This document shows, piece after piece, positions 1-10,498 of a DNA stretch of 64,000 nucleotides. Within the stretch, counting starts at the first letter, position 1. Every line of letters begins with the position of its first letter. The notes under the pieces are model-generated. The model did not search any database. It worked only from the letters and a program-made list of their open reading frames with translations, and had not been told where the DNA came from. The translations under genes and the position numbers were made by a program. The stretch is from Ganoderma boninense (taxonomy: Eukaryota; Basidiomycota; Agaricomycetes; Polyporales; Polyporaceae): the NCBI GenBank assembly GCA_002900995.3, contig CM035304.1, positions 2,760,823 through 2,824,822 on the forward strand, read 5' to 3'.

Positions 1-884
1 AGCATTCCTGCGATGCATGGTCCGTCGAATCTGCCTGGAGAATGTCCGAGGATCGATGAACATCCTGGCGTTGGCAGCGGCGCCATCGGAATCCATCACT
101 TCCTCCGTTACCCTTTGACAAAATGCAGAATTCCCGCACAGACCAGGCGGTCGACGAGAGGTCCGGAATACGTATCTGTCGGCCGTGGATGGTGGTGGTA
201 GAGAGGAGACACCGGCTAATATGAAATTGCGATCCTTCCCGCGATTTTCAAGTTTGAGCGCCGAGTGCATCCGACTCCTCCGGGCCCGCTGGATGGAGCT
301 GGATGGGCGGATGTTTTACGTCTGTCTCTCCAAGAAGATCCCAAATCACTACGGAATTGCCAAAAACTTATATCATTGGAGTCCTGACCTTCTTTGCAAA
401 GTCCTTCCTCCGCCGACTTCTGTGCATGCCGGTCGTCGGAAGGAACGACGCTCGGTGGGATTCTAACCGACTGCCATCATACTATTGACACCGAGATGGA
501 TCATGGCTCTGCGCTTCCGGGTTTCTTAAACCCGGCCACCATTGTATGTTGTGGTGCGGACATGCGCTTAAACCCCGCAGGATAGGTGCGCCCTCCGCAA
601 AGGCTCCCCATCCGCGCTGACGACTTTGTCACGACTGATCGCTCCCTCTTGGGCAGGACTTCGTGCCGCACGGTCAGGTTGACTGTCGTCTAGAAACGTG
701 GCATAATGTGGCCCTGGGTGACTGACACGGATTTCCGGCCACTGATACTCGATACGCACGGAGTGCCCCATCCCGCGTCTGGCTGGTTGAAAAGAATGAG
801 CCAACGAGAGCGGCCTAGTTCGACAATCGCCCACCGTACCCCGCACTCTCCACTCTTCCCCGCAGCTCGCTATAGCAAACCACC
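1..884. other. Left-edge region, no gene assigned
   Basis: Only short overlapping open frames are present and none has a recognisable domain. The last 100 bases or so are the likely promoter and 5' leader of the lactate dehydrogenase that starts at 885. A gene truncated by the window edge cannot be excluded. Confidence 0.4.
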
Positions 885-3277
885 ATGAGCCAGATTCTTA
901 CGGGCCCACAAGTCGCCGAGCACGCTAGCCGGGATAGCTGCTGGATCATCGTCCATGGTACGTCGCCGCCGAACGTCGCGCCTTTCTCTCAGATGTTTGA
1001 CCATATCCGCTCGTTGCAGGCAAGGTATACGACGTCACGGACTTCCTTGATGGTAGGCTCCATTTCTTAGATCACGGCATTGCCGCGGAGCGAATTCTCT
1101 TGCAGAGCATCCCGGTGGAAGCAAGATCATCCTCAAGTACGCAGGGAAGGACGCAACGTAAGTACACACTCCGTCTGATCGGTTTGCACCATTTCATTAA
1201 GAGCTTACGGCTCGGTGGTGCAGCGAGGCTTACGAGCCTATCCACCCCCCTGACGCCATTACCACGAACCTTCCCGTCTCAAAACAGTACGTGTCTTTGT
1301 CGGCTCGTCCACTTCCGGTGCCTTCATACATTATGAATTGCAGCCTTGGCCCCATCGATGCTGCCACGGTCGCGAAGGTGGTCAAGGAAGTCACGCCGGA
1401 AGAGAAGCGCAGACTCGCGCTCATGGAGGCGCGGCCACCCATCGAGAGTGTCATCAACCTGCACGACTTCGAGAACGTCGCAAAACTCGTCCTCCCGGAC
1501 AAGGCCTGGGTGCGTGATCGGAGCGCCCGCTTCTCGCCCCCTTCTGCCATTCAATTACGGTACTGACTGACGGGCCGCGCGCTCCAACTCCGCAGGCGTA
1601 CTACTCGTCTGCGTCGGACGATGAGATAACGATCCGAGAGAACCGTATGGCATACCAGCGGTGCGCATCTCCCCCTATCTACGAAAGCCTGAGGCTATGA
1701 CAAGCTCACGCTCATGCGCGCTCTCCGCCCATTTTCGGCTTGGAAAACCGCAACGTCATACAGGGTATGGTTCCGCCCGCGTATCCTACGCGACGTATCG
1801 ACGGTGGACTGGTCGACTACCATCCTCGGGCAGAAGTCCAGCCTCCCGGTGTACATCGTAAGTCCGCGTCCACTGGCATGCGCGCTCCAGAGAGTCCCGC
1901 GGTCTCACAAGGTTCCGGACAGTCCGCAACTGCCCTGGGCAAGCTCGGGCACCCCGACGGCGAGCTCACGCTGACGCGCGCGGCAGCGAAGACCGGCGTC
2001 ATCCAGATGGTATGGCTCCGTCTTGCTTCCGTCTCCACAATGCCTCTCTCACTCTCTCAGCCGCTGACCCCCTCCCCCCCTTCCGGCGGTTGCATTCCTG
2101 TAGATCGCGACGCTCGCATCATGCAGCTTTGATGACATCTTGGACGCCGCGGCGCCGGGGCAGACGTTCTTCCTGCAGCTGTACGTGAACCGGGATCGCG
2201 AGATCACGCGCAAGTACGTGCAGCACGCGGAGGCGCGGGGCGTGAAGGGCCTGTTCATCACGGTCGACGCGCCGCAGCTGGGTCGCCGCGAGAAGGACAT
2301 GCGCATGAAGGTCGTCGACGAGGACGCGGGCGCGGAGGTGCAGAAGGGCCACGAGGTCAAGAAGGACCAGGGCGTCGCGCGCGCGATCAGCGTGAGTGCG
2401 TCCGGTTTTCGAGCGAGTGCTCAGTGCTGATATTCGAGCTGTAGTCATTCATCGACCCGAGCCTGTCGTGGAAGGACATTCCCTGGTTCAAGAGCATCAC
2501 CAAGAGTGCGTGCCTCACCTCGCCAAACTCTCCCCTCGTTGAATAAACTAACCCTTCCCCTAGTGCCGATCATCCTCAAGGGCATTGGCTCAGCAGAGGA
2601 CGCGGTGCTTGCGTACGAGGCGGGTGTGCAGGGCATCGTGCTCTCGAACCACGGTGGGCGGCAGCTCGACACCGCCCGGTCTGGTATCGAAGTGCTCGTC
2701 GAGGTCGTCTCCGCGCTCCGCCTCCGTGGGTACTGGCCCGATCTGCGCTTCGAGATCTACGTGGATGGTGGCGTGCGCCGCGCAAGTGATGTGCTCAAGG
2801 CGATCGCGCTCGGGGCGACCGCGGTGGGTGTGGGTAGGCCGTTCTTGTACGCGTTCTGCGCGTACGGGCAGGAGGGCGTCGAGAGGGCCATCCAGATCTT
2901 CCGGGTGAGCATGAGTTTCTCTGTGTGTTATTAGGGATGCTATACTGACGGAGATGGCAGGACGAGTTCGAGATGAACATGCGCCTGCTAGGCGCGAAGA
3001 CGATCAAGGACATCGTGCCCGAGATGGTCGACGCGAAGTCGCTCTCGTCGCACTTCGTGATGACGCCGCAGGACAACCTCTTCCAGAACACCTGTACGTG
3101 CGACTCTTCCTGTGCCCGTTGAGACACGAAACATTTCTCTAATCTTTCTGACTTGGCGACGTAGACCAACCACTGCAGCTGGCGAAGTTCCAGGAATCAA
3201 AACTTGTGATACAAAGGTTGCCTCGCCTACCCTCCATCGGCGACGGCTGTCGCGCGATGATGTTGTCTCCGCTGTGA
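885..3277 (+). CDS. Flavocytochrome b2-type L-lactate dehydrogenase, copy 1
   Basis: This FMN- and heme-dependent alpha-hydroxyacid dehydrogenase oxidises L-lactate to pyruvate and passes electrons through a fused cytochrome b5 domain. I read 13 exons: 885-957, 1020-1052, 1106-1157, 1224-1286, 1344-1509, 1596-1660, 1764-1857, 1923-2009, 2104-2391, 2445-2505, 2564-2904, 2961-3093 and 3165-3277. They sum to 1569 nt (522 aa) without a frame break. The cytochrome b5 domain is at residues about 5-80, with the heme ligand motif HPGG and a second His in EPIHPPDA. The FMN barrel follows, with the catalytic His in SNHGGRQLD and the FMN/phosphate segment GVGRPFLYA. The start is immediately before the b5 domain, so there is no mitochondrial presequence like that of yeast Cyb2. 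The last exon reads through an internal Ser-Lys-Leu (about 3209) and adds some 20 unusual residues. The family call is firm; the cell compartment is inferred. Confidence 0.92.
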
Positions 3278-4392
3278 GTGCTGCATGTATGTTTTTGTAT
3301 CGTCTCGTATGTCTCCTGTTCCGCTATCGTCACGCATGTTGTTGCGTTGTAAGTCCTGTCATTTGTGCGTCACTACGGATTCTCCAACACAGTTTGTTTT
3401 ACTCTCTCGTAACGACCTTGTGAGGCTCCGTACCACTGCCTTTCTCCTCATGGGTACACATCGTGTTATGGGATGTAGGATGTGCTACGTGGCCACCTAG
3501 AATTCCGCATCGGTTATAGGTGGCGCATAGTTTCGGAAGAAGCTAGAGAAACCGACCAACCAGTGTAGGTCTTCTGGCGCGTGGCCCATTTCCCCAGATG
3601 TGGAAGGAGGCAGAATTTCACGAGGGAGGTTCTCGCTAGCTCACAGTAAGTATACCACTCCCACTCTCTGCTGCTCGCCTACCGCATACGGCAAGTCCCC
3701 TACCGTACGCCTCCGAACAAGCGCTCTCGTCCGCCTGCGAGCGCTTTGCTCTCTATCACTCTCGCCGCTCCGCTCTTCGCCTCCATCTCCACTCTTCTGT
3801 GGACTCCCTAGTACCCATCGCAGTTTCCGATACCATCAACAGGAGAAAAGCCTTTGTAACCAAAGAGGACCTCGAGAGGATGTTGTTCCCGAGGGACCTC
3901 CTTAAGTGTCAAGTATTTTGCCAAAATCTGCCGGCAGCAAATGCTCGAAACAACTCTGCCCCATACACTACTGTCAGCGCCGTCAGCGCGACAGAGTTTT
4001 ACGGATGTCCAGATGATTGTGGTCTATCTAGCAGACGTCAGGTAAGGTTGACAAGGGTGGCGTCGATGGACGCCGCCCACAGACTTCTCCCTTATGCTCG
4101 GACCAGCCTGGTAGCCTGAGGGTGCGCCTTTCTGGGTTCGATCTCCTCTGAATGGAACTCTACGTTATCTATCATCAATACCCTCAAAGGTGGAGAAATC
4201 CTTTCGAAAAGATGTCGGACTGAGGACGGGCGTGCATAAATACGCGTACAATCTTTGTTGCAAACTCCATCCTCGGCCCTCCGTGTCGTCTCCCGATTTC
4301 GTCCTGCTCTCATTCTGAATATTCTCTCCTTTCAGCCATTCGCACCATTCTGTCCCTCCCTCGCATCACGCCCCCTCCGTTCTGCGACGAGT
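3278..4392. other. Intergenic, no gene assigned
   Basis: The stretch between the first lactate dehydrogenase and the small membrane-protein relic contains only short, unrelated open frames with no recognisable motif. I see no RNA gene in it. Confidence 0.4.
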
Positions 4393-4687
4393 ATGTCTGA
4401 CAACGCCACTGTATCCGTAACCTCTGCCGTAGTCAACGCCACGCTCACTGTTCTCTCCTCCCTCTCGTCCTCAGGCCCCATAGTGGCAGAGACGTCACCG
4501 CCCGTCAGCGCAACCGTGACCACTGGCACCCCTCCTAGCTCCGACAGGCTCTCACTTCCCTCGGACATAAAAACATCCCACACCCGATCGTCATCATCGG
4601 TGTCCTCGCAGGGTTGTCTGCTCTTCATACTGCTCATCAGGCTCATCCGCCGATGCTGCTGTTGCCGGCGCGCCCCCAAGACGATCG
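4393..4687 (+). pseudogene. Damaged single-pass Ser/Thr-rich membrane protein
   Basis: The ATG opens a Ser/Thr/Val-rich ectodomain-like stretch of about 60 residues. The membrane segment that should follow is split over two frames. One frame reads NIPHPIVIIGVLAG and the other CLLFILLIRLIRRCCCC, ending in KTI at a splice donor (4688). The minus-strand gene at 5618-6918 has the matching layout NIPHTTIIIIALAAG, then a Cys-rich end and RTI at a donor, so the two are paralogous. Two compensating one-base changes, in the A run at 4569-4573 and the GGG at 4611-4613, would restore the helix. The downstream tail exon was not found, so this is either a truncated pseudogene or a gene obscured by indels. 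Confidence 0.5.
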
Positions 4688-4830
4688 GTAAGTGCGCCTG
4701 CTGTTCTCCTCGTATGTTCGCCTTGTCGCGGTGCTGATGGCCAGCTTGGTACATCCGTGCAGAGACGACTGTTCAAACCACAGTTTGACCGCGTCGGTCG
4801 AACTTGAAAAAAAGCATTTTCCACGTCCGG

Positions 4831-4898
4831 CTGTCCCACCCGTTGTCGTGCTGCTGTCCCACCCGTTGTCATGCCGCTGTCCCACCCGTTGTCGTGCA
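4831..4898. repeat. Three-copy 23-bp tandem repeat
   Basis: A 23-base unit beginning CTGTCCCACCCGTTGTCGTG starts at 4831, 4854 and 4877, with only one or two substitutions between copies. It is a small minisatellite downstream of the damaged membrane-protein gene. Confidence 0.85.
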
Positions 4899-5617
4899 CT
4901 TAAAACCTGGCAGTGTTGACTCGGCTTGGCATCCTCTTCGTTCCCTAACCTTCTCATGACTACGAAACGCAGACGCTTTTCGTTCCCAGACTCATCTTTT
5001 CTACCCCGCCCTACTCTGCTTCGGGCACCCGGCCTGTTGCGTTCTTTCGTTCCACTGTACAGCTGAGAAAAACCACAACTAATGAACCACATTGAGAACC
5101 AACCGGACACCCAGCGCGACACCGGGGGCACACGTCACCTCGGGCTCACACCGACCGACCGTTCTGCCATCCAATCTTCCGTTAGCCCCCTAAAAGTGGC
5201 TATTCGTAAAACAGTCCGCACACAGAGAACCACAACGAAGAGTCCCGTACAACATCTCGTTGTTTTGGCATCAAGTATTCGTGTCATGGTGTCCCATCTA
5301 GACGTCGCATGAGGGACCGCATCAACCACCAGTAGCTTTCTACCGTATGGACAATCATATGGGCAATGCCAGGGGCTTGCATGCGGCCCCGTCCCCGATG
5401 CTCGGGCACGTTTCCCATTATCGTCGTACAGCCTCAACAGCCAATCGTGAAAAACAGATACGCCCATCCCTACCCCCTCCAGAGTCCCTGGTACCCACTG
5501 GTAGTCACCGGCAGCAGTGCGTAGTGGGCAAGCGGTCCAATAACACCACCCCACCCACCGACCCTTTCCCTCCTCGGACCCGAACTCCCCACCCGATCGC
5601 CGATTCCTCGGGGTGTG
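4899..5617. other. Intergenic, no gene assigned
   Basis: Short overlapping frames occur on both strands but none is convincing. This is the shared 3' flank of the damaged plus-strand membrane gene and the minus-strand membrane protein that ends at 5618. Confidence 0.4.
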
Positions 5618-6918
5618 CTAGGAGCTGTACGCAGGCGGGCAGTCAGAGCCCGCGAAGTCCTCCTTCGTCATCAAATCAGTACTGCGACTCCGAGAAGCCG
5701 GCGGCTCCAGCCGCACCTCCCGCTTCTCGGGCGGGTACTCGTTCGGGCCCCACTTGGCCCTGAGGCCCGGCGCTGCGGGCGCGGCCGTTGTGTCCTCGGA
5801 TAGTCCGGGCGTTGATGATGCAGATGCAGATGCAGAGGCGGTCGGCGTCGTGGCAGGGATAGTGGAGGTTGACTTGGACGGGCCAAGAGTGCTGATTGCA
5901 TCGGATGGGCCTGGGGGCCCTGTCGTAGACGTGGTCGTGAATGTGTTTGTGGGTGTGGGTGTGGGTGTGGCCGTGGCCGTGGGTATGGACATAGCGGAGG
6001 GCCCTGGGGACCGAGATCGGGACCGCACCGTCGCTGTCGCTGCGGGGGACCGAGATCCAGCGCCGGATGTGAGTGTGGGCGTCGGCGTGGGCGTGGGCGT
6101 GGCCGCGTCCAGACCCAGGTGTCCGTAGAGCTCGTCGTACGGGTTGCGCAGGGGCGATTCCGGGCGGAGGATCTGGCCCGCGGGCGGGAGCTCGAAGGGG
6201 GTCGGGAGCGGCAGCACTGCCGGCGTCGCCATCGCCATGCCCAGCGGCGTCTGTGCCACAGTCTCCGCTGGCAGGCGCGGCATCGAGGCTGCGTGCGGGA
6301 GCATGTGCTGCGCGCGGATAGGCGGCTGCTGGGGGTCGTGCGAGGACGCAGCCGCTTCGCGATGCATTGCGCTGGGTGCCGGGGGCGGTAACTTGAACGC
6401 GTGCTGGCCCGGGGGCACTGGCAGCGTCGCGGAGCGGTGGTGAGCCGGTCTGACGGCGCGGGACTGTCCGTGCTCATTCGGGCCATGGGTGGTTGCTGGA
6501 CGGGGAACCGACGCCATTGACATCATGCTAACGGGCATGGGACGGTGCTCTTGTATAAGTGAAAGCTCACTGGGTGCAGAAGCGAAGTTGTATGACAATG
6601 ATTCAGACTGGAGTGGTGACTCCAGGAAAGAGTCCACGCGTTTGGATGCCGCCCTCGGCGAGACCAACGTCGAGCTCTTGCTTATTGTGGGCCGAGGGGC
6701 GAAAGGAGGCTCGGGAAGGGTGGGCTCTTCTACGTACATGGGTATTCGTCAGCATAACAAGTGCGAGAAAATTGAACAGACAAGAAGTTACCGATCGTCC
6801 TGTTCTTGGATCGTCGACTGCAGCACCAACAGCAAAGGGTGAGGAGCCACAGCACAAGGAATAATCCACATCCCGCAGCCAGAGCGATTATGATGATGGT
6901 CGTATGTGGGATGTTCAT
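5618..6918 (-). CDS. Single-pass membrane protein with long Pro/Ser tail and C-terminal PPAY
   Basis: The membrane exon (6918 to 6792) reads NIPHTTIIIIALAAG followed by about 12 hydrophobic residues, then a Cys-rich CCWCCSRRSK stop-transfer end. After a short intron the tail exon (6729 to 5618) encodes about 370 residues. These are Pro/Ser/Thr-rich, with TPTPTP runs around 5940-6110, and end in PPAYSS, a PPxY motif of the kind bound by WW domains of Nedd4/Rsp5 ligases. The exon or exons for the ectodomain lie upstream, in about 6930-7320. One candidate is a Ser-rich stalk joined by an intron at about 7018-6928, but I could not settle this, so the true start is unknown. The layout (ectodomain, helix, basic stop, long tail) is common in agaricomycete orphan sensor-like proteins. 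The function is unknown. Confidence 0.65.
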
Positions 6919-7320
6919 TGATCGTCTGGAGAACGGAGCTGGTTACGTCGTCGAAACAGGTGCGGGGCCTAGAGGAAATGCGAGCGGATGTTCAATATAT
7001 AGGTGGTCCTCCGACACCGAAATATTAGCAGAGAGGTTGGGCTGCTGCTCGTAATCGATCTCGATAAACGTGAATATGAGGAACCTACTCACTAAGTGAG
7101 ACGTGGGGCCGTGGAGGCGGAGACAAGGGTTCCAGGTGAACTGCGCTGGCATATATACGAGCGTCATCGACCGCCTAGAGCTGAGCCACGAGCGAAAGAT
7201 ATCAAGGAAATCCAAGGAGCTTCTCAAGGCTAGGTTATGCCACCCACAAAAGAACTTGATATTCGCAGTTCCCGGCGGACATGAGGTGGGGGCGACAGGT
7301 GGTACTATCAACGCCACCGA

Positions 7321-8360
7321 AGTTGAGCGGTCCGTCGAAGTTCGGCAGTTCGCTCACATATTCATGCGTTAGAGGGTGGCGGTATTTGAAGACAGTGTGT
7401 TAAGAGATTGGAGGCTTGTTTGGCCGCGAATGCAATACGCTTCGTTTAGCTTGCCCTAGAAATGCGGTGACGGGATAGCCTCGCAAGGCAGTGGGGAAGC
7501 GTGTGGAGGGGCAGTGGGAAACGTACCGATGCATATCACATTGTGGTTTGATAGCGACCTCTCACCGTCACCTGGACGACTCTAAACCTTCTCTGCGCTG
7601 TGCGGTGTTGTACTGCAGACATCGCCGTGCGATGCATGTCGCGCGAGCCAAGAGCATTCGGCGTCTAGGGTTGTGACAACATGTTCTTGGGCGCTAATAT
7701 GGACGCTTCAATGAGTGTGCGACACTTGGACATCGCGCGCTGTGACAAGTTTCTTGACCTCGCGCGCGATGTAAACCGTGAGCCGGAGACATCCATCCAG
7801 AGTACGTACAGGAGCATAAGTTGATGAATCATTTACCCTTTCAAAGCAACGCCCCCCTCACTAAGGTCTATCGACTCGGAGACAGGCTCTCGACGAAGCC
7901 AGTGGTCGCGATGCTGCCGTGCCCCAGGTTGGCCACAGGTGAGAACGAATCGGAAGCCGCGTTGCGAACCTCCGCAGGTCCGCGGGACACTATTGCATAC
8001 CGTCAGCAGCTAAATACAGGCTCAGCGGTTCTAGTCCGCCTCAAGTTGAGCGCCACGCGAAGGCCGACCCGGGGTAATATTGCAGTGGTAGCCACGAAAC
8101 GCCATCGAAAATGCCCGCATGCGTAGAGATGCGGGCAGGGTACGCTGCTGCTACCATGTATCCCAAGGGGGCCTGGTGAGGCGCCGCGCGCGTGGAGGGG
8201 TAGTCGATGTATCGACGACCGGCAGCTGGGCCCGGGTGAGGGCGAGTGGTGGACACCAGGCCCCGCTCTTGGGTATATGGCGACCAACGCTCCAGGACTT
8301 TGAAGGTGGGGCGATGGAGTTGATGAGCTCAAGCCGCTGAGCGGAAAGGGGGGGGGACTA
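7321..8360. other. Region between two minus-strand membrane-protein genes
   Basis: It may hold 5' exons of the 5618-6918 gene and 3' tail exons of the gene starting at 9220. I could not establish splice-consistent frames. No other gene is apparent. Confidence 0.35.
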
Positions 8361-8364
8361 CGGA

Positions 8365-9220
8365 TACTCACAGCGTTCAGAGCGTCTTTTGTTGTGGTAG
8401 ACGAGCCAGACGAGCCCGGCGACGGTAACGGAAAATATAATGATCAAGGCTGCGATCGCCCAAGGCGGGAAGGAATGGGTACTGGATGTCGGAGCTGGGG
8501 CTGGAGTTGAGGTTGAGATTGAGGTCAGCGATGAGGACGCGGTCGAGATAGAGTTCGAAGTCGAGGCTGTTGAGTTTGATGCGGTGATAGAGGCAGAGTT
8601 CGTATCCTGGGTAGAGGGCGTCGGCCCGTTGTTGCGCTGATATGCCGGGGGCTTCGGAGAAAATGCAAGGAGGTAGTCGACCAGGTAGGGCGAATCCGAG
8701 GATGCCCAGATCTCGGCTGTGAGGGTGTGCTGCTCATCTGGATCGAGCTCAGCGGACGTGAACAAGGGATAGCTGGTGACGCAGCTGCAGAGGGGGGAGT
8801 GCACTGCGACGGGTGTTCCGTCAATGGAGTAGTTGGCCCACGCGATCACAGCAGGAGGCGAGGAAGCGGACAGCGGGATGAGAGCTCCATACACTGCGAT
8901 ATGGCTATAACCTGACCCAAAGGACAGTTTGTGGGCCCACCGGGAGATCTGCGTACAAAAGAGATTTACGCACCCGTGAAGCTATACCGGAAGCTAATGG
9001 GTGCTGTGATGACAGCGAGGGTGCGATTGAACGAAGAGGCCTTCGCATCGTCGACCAGGCTTTGAACTGCCATTGAAAGCGCAACAGCCTGGACAGCGTC
9101 AGTGGTGAAATGGACGTTTGCATCGTCAATTACGACACGGCTGGGGTCGTTATCGTCCACGAGGTTGGCGACATCGTTCGCGACGAGAATGCCTGAGCGA
9201 TCGGTGCCTGGCAAGTGCAT
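8365..9220 (-). CDS. Single-pass membrane protein with fungal beta-sandwich-type ectodomain
   Basis: Exon 1 (9220 to about 8988) is joined across an intron with GTGCGT and TCAG borders to exon 2, which gives the junction FTG-YSHIAVYGAL. The ectodomain shows the pattern repeated in many agaricomycete membrane proteins: IAVYG, then a Ser-Pro stretch, NYSIDGTPVAV, PLFTS, QHTLTAEIW and LVDYLLAF. A Ser/Thr-rich stalk of about 60 residues follows. Then comes one hydrophobic helix (PPWAIAALIIIFSVTVAGLV) and a basic cytosolic end (HNKRRSER). A splice donor lies near 8373, so a cytosolic tail exon probably continues in 8000-8340, but its frame is unresolved. No clear signal peptide is visible at the chosen ATG. 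The role is unknown; cell-surface sensing is inferred. Confidence 0.65.
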
Positions 9221-10498
9221 GACGAGAGCGCGGTGAATGCGGAGACGAGGAGCCTTATCGCGCTGGTTTGAATGATGCAGCTGGCCAGGATTTATGCTGA
9301 GTGCACACTGATAAAAGATGATTGATTTAAAAGTCTTAACCCGTTACAACAGCGCGTCACGTACCAGATTCAGTAGATCGGCTTGACACCGAGCTTCAAT
9401 GTTCGATCAACAGCGACGATTAAAATGCGCGGTTCAGTGATGGTGGGCTGGGGGAACTCAGACCTTCTCAAGGCACGACAGAGGACGGACCCACGAAGGG
9501 CAAGAGGGACAAGGAGACCGACTCATCGACGGCGATACATAAATCTGAAGGCACCAACCCGTTTAAACTTCAATTCATGTCTTGCCGCTGGCCAACTGTT
9601 CTTCAACCACAGTTGACAGACCGGTCGGACGCAGACGCTCTGCGAGCCTTCCCTCCGTGACTGTCTCAAGTTCTCAACCACATCGGTGGCGGGCGCCCAT
9701 CGAACGTGGATGGGACCTGGAGCGGAAGTACATGGGCCGTCCCCGCCACTGTCAGTGTGGTACTGGGAGGTAGATGTAAGTGTAGCTTTGTTCTGAATGC
9801 TGCGATGAGATGCCTGTCCTGGAACACAGCCAAACATCACACCTACCATTTGTCCCTTCATATGCGACCGCACGCCAATTGTCCAGGATATAGACATGGT
9901 ACCTGCTGGCATGTACTGGAAGGAAAAGCTCAGGTTATGTAATGGCAAGACCTGGCAAGAATAGAAATCGCCCACTCTGCTTGCGTTGAAGGGGTTGTAA
10001 GGAATAATGCAATGATGAGAAGCCTGTTAGCCTGGCCTCCCTCCCGGCTCGGACGGAAGCTCCGATGGGAGAGCGAAGAAAGCCTGCCAGGTGCAGACGA
10101 TCTAATTATATCCTATGTAGACCGAACCGGGCTCGGGTAAGCTCCTTGCGAAGTTGCGCCTTTCGAGTAGGCGGTAGTCCGAGCACGAGCAGCCTTGCTG
10201 GCAGTGGTGAGAGGAGAAGGAGTCGACCCGACTGCGAAATTGGGAGGCAAAGATTGGACACGAGGGAGCGGATGCGGCTCCGCGGACACCCGCTTCCGAC
10301 GGGAAAGACGGGCCGGCCCCACATTCACTGCTCTTCGCCCAATGCGAAGAACATGGGACCCGCTAAGCAAACACATTCTCACCTGCCATGCTACGCGACC
10401 TTGCTCTCTTGACCAGCAACCACCACCACTACCCCTGCCTCCCCTCCTGACAGCCCGAGTCTCCTGGATACCCGAAGCCTCGGTCAACGTTCACGAAC
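9221..10498. other. Upstream region of lactate dehydrogenase copy 2, no gene assigned
   Basis: A 150-codon minus-strand frame (9975-9523) is present but has no recognisable domain. The final 100 bases are the likely promoter and leader of the gene starting at 10499. Confidence 0.35.

Noticed and set aside
4080..4150. Possible tRNA gene, because GGGTTCGATCTCC resembles a B-box
   Set aside because: No matching T-stem, acceptor stem or A-box could be paired around it.
5754..6443. Long plus-strand frames rich in Val/Gly/Ala
   Set aside because: They are complements of the Pro/Ser/Thr repeat tail of the minus-strand membrane protein, which has the better codon pattern, splice sites and a PPxY end.
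9523..9975. 150-codon minus-strand frame as a fourth membrane protein
   Set aside because: No helix, stalk or ectodomain pattern of the neighbouring family was found.
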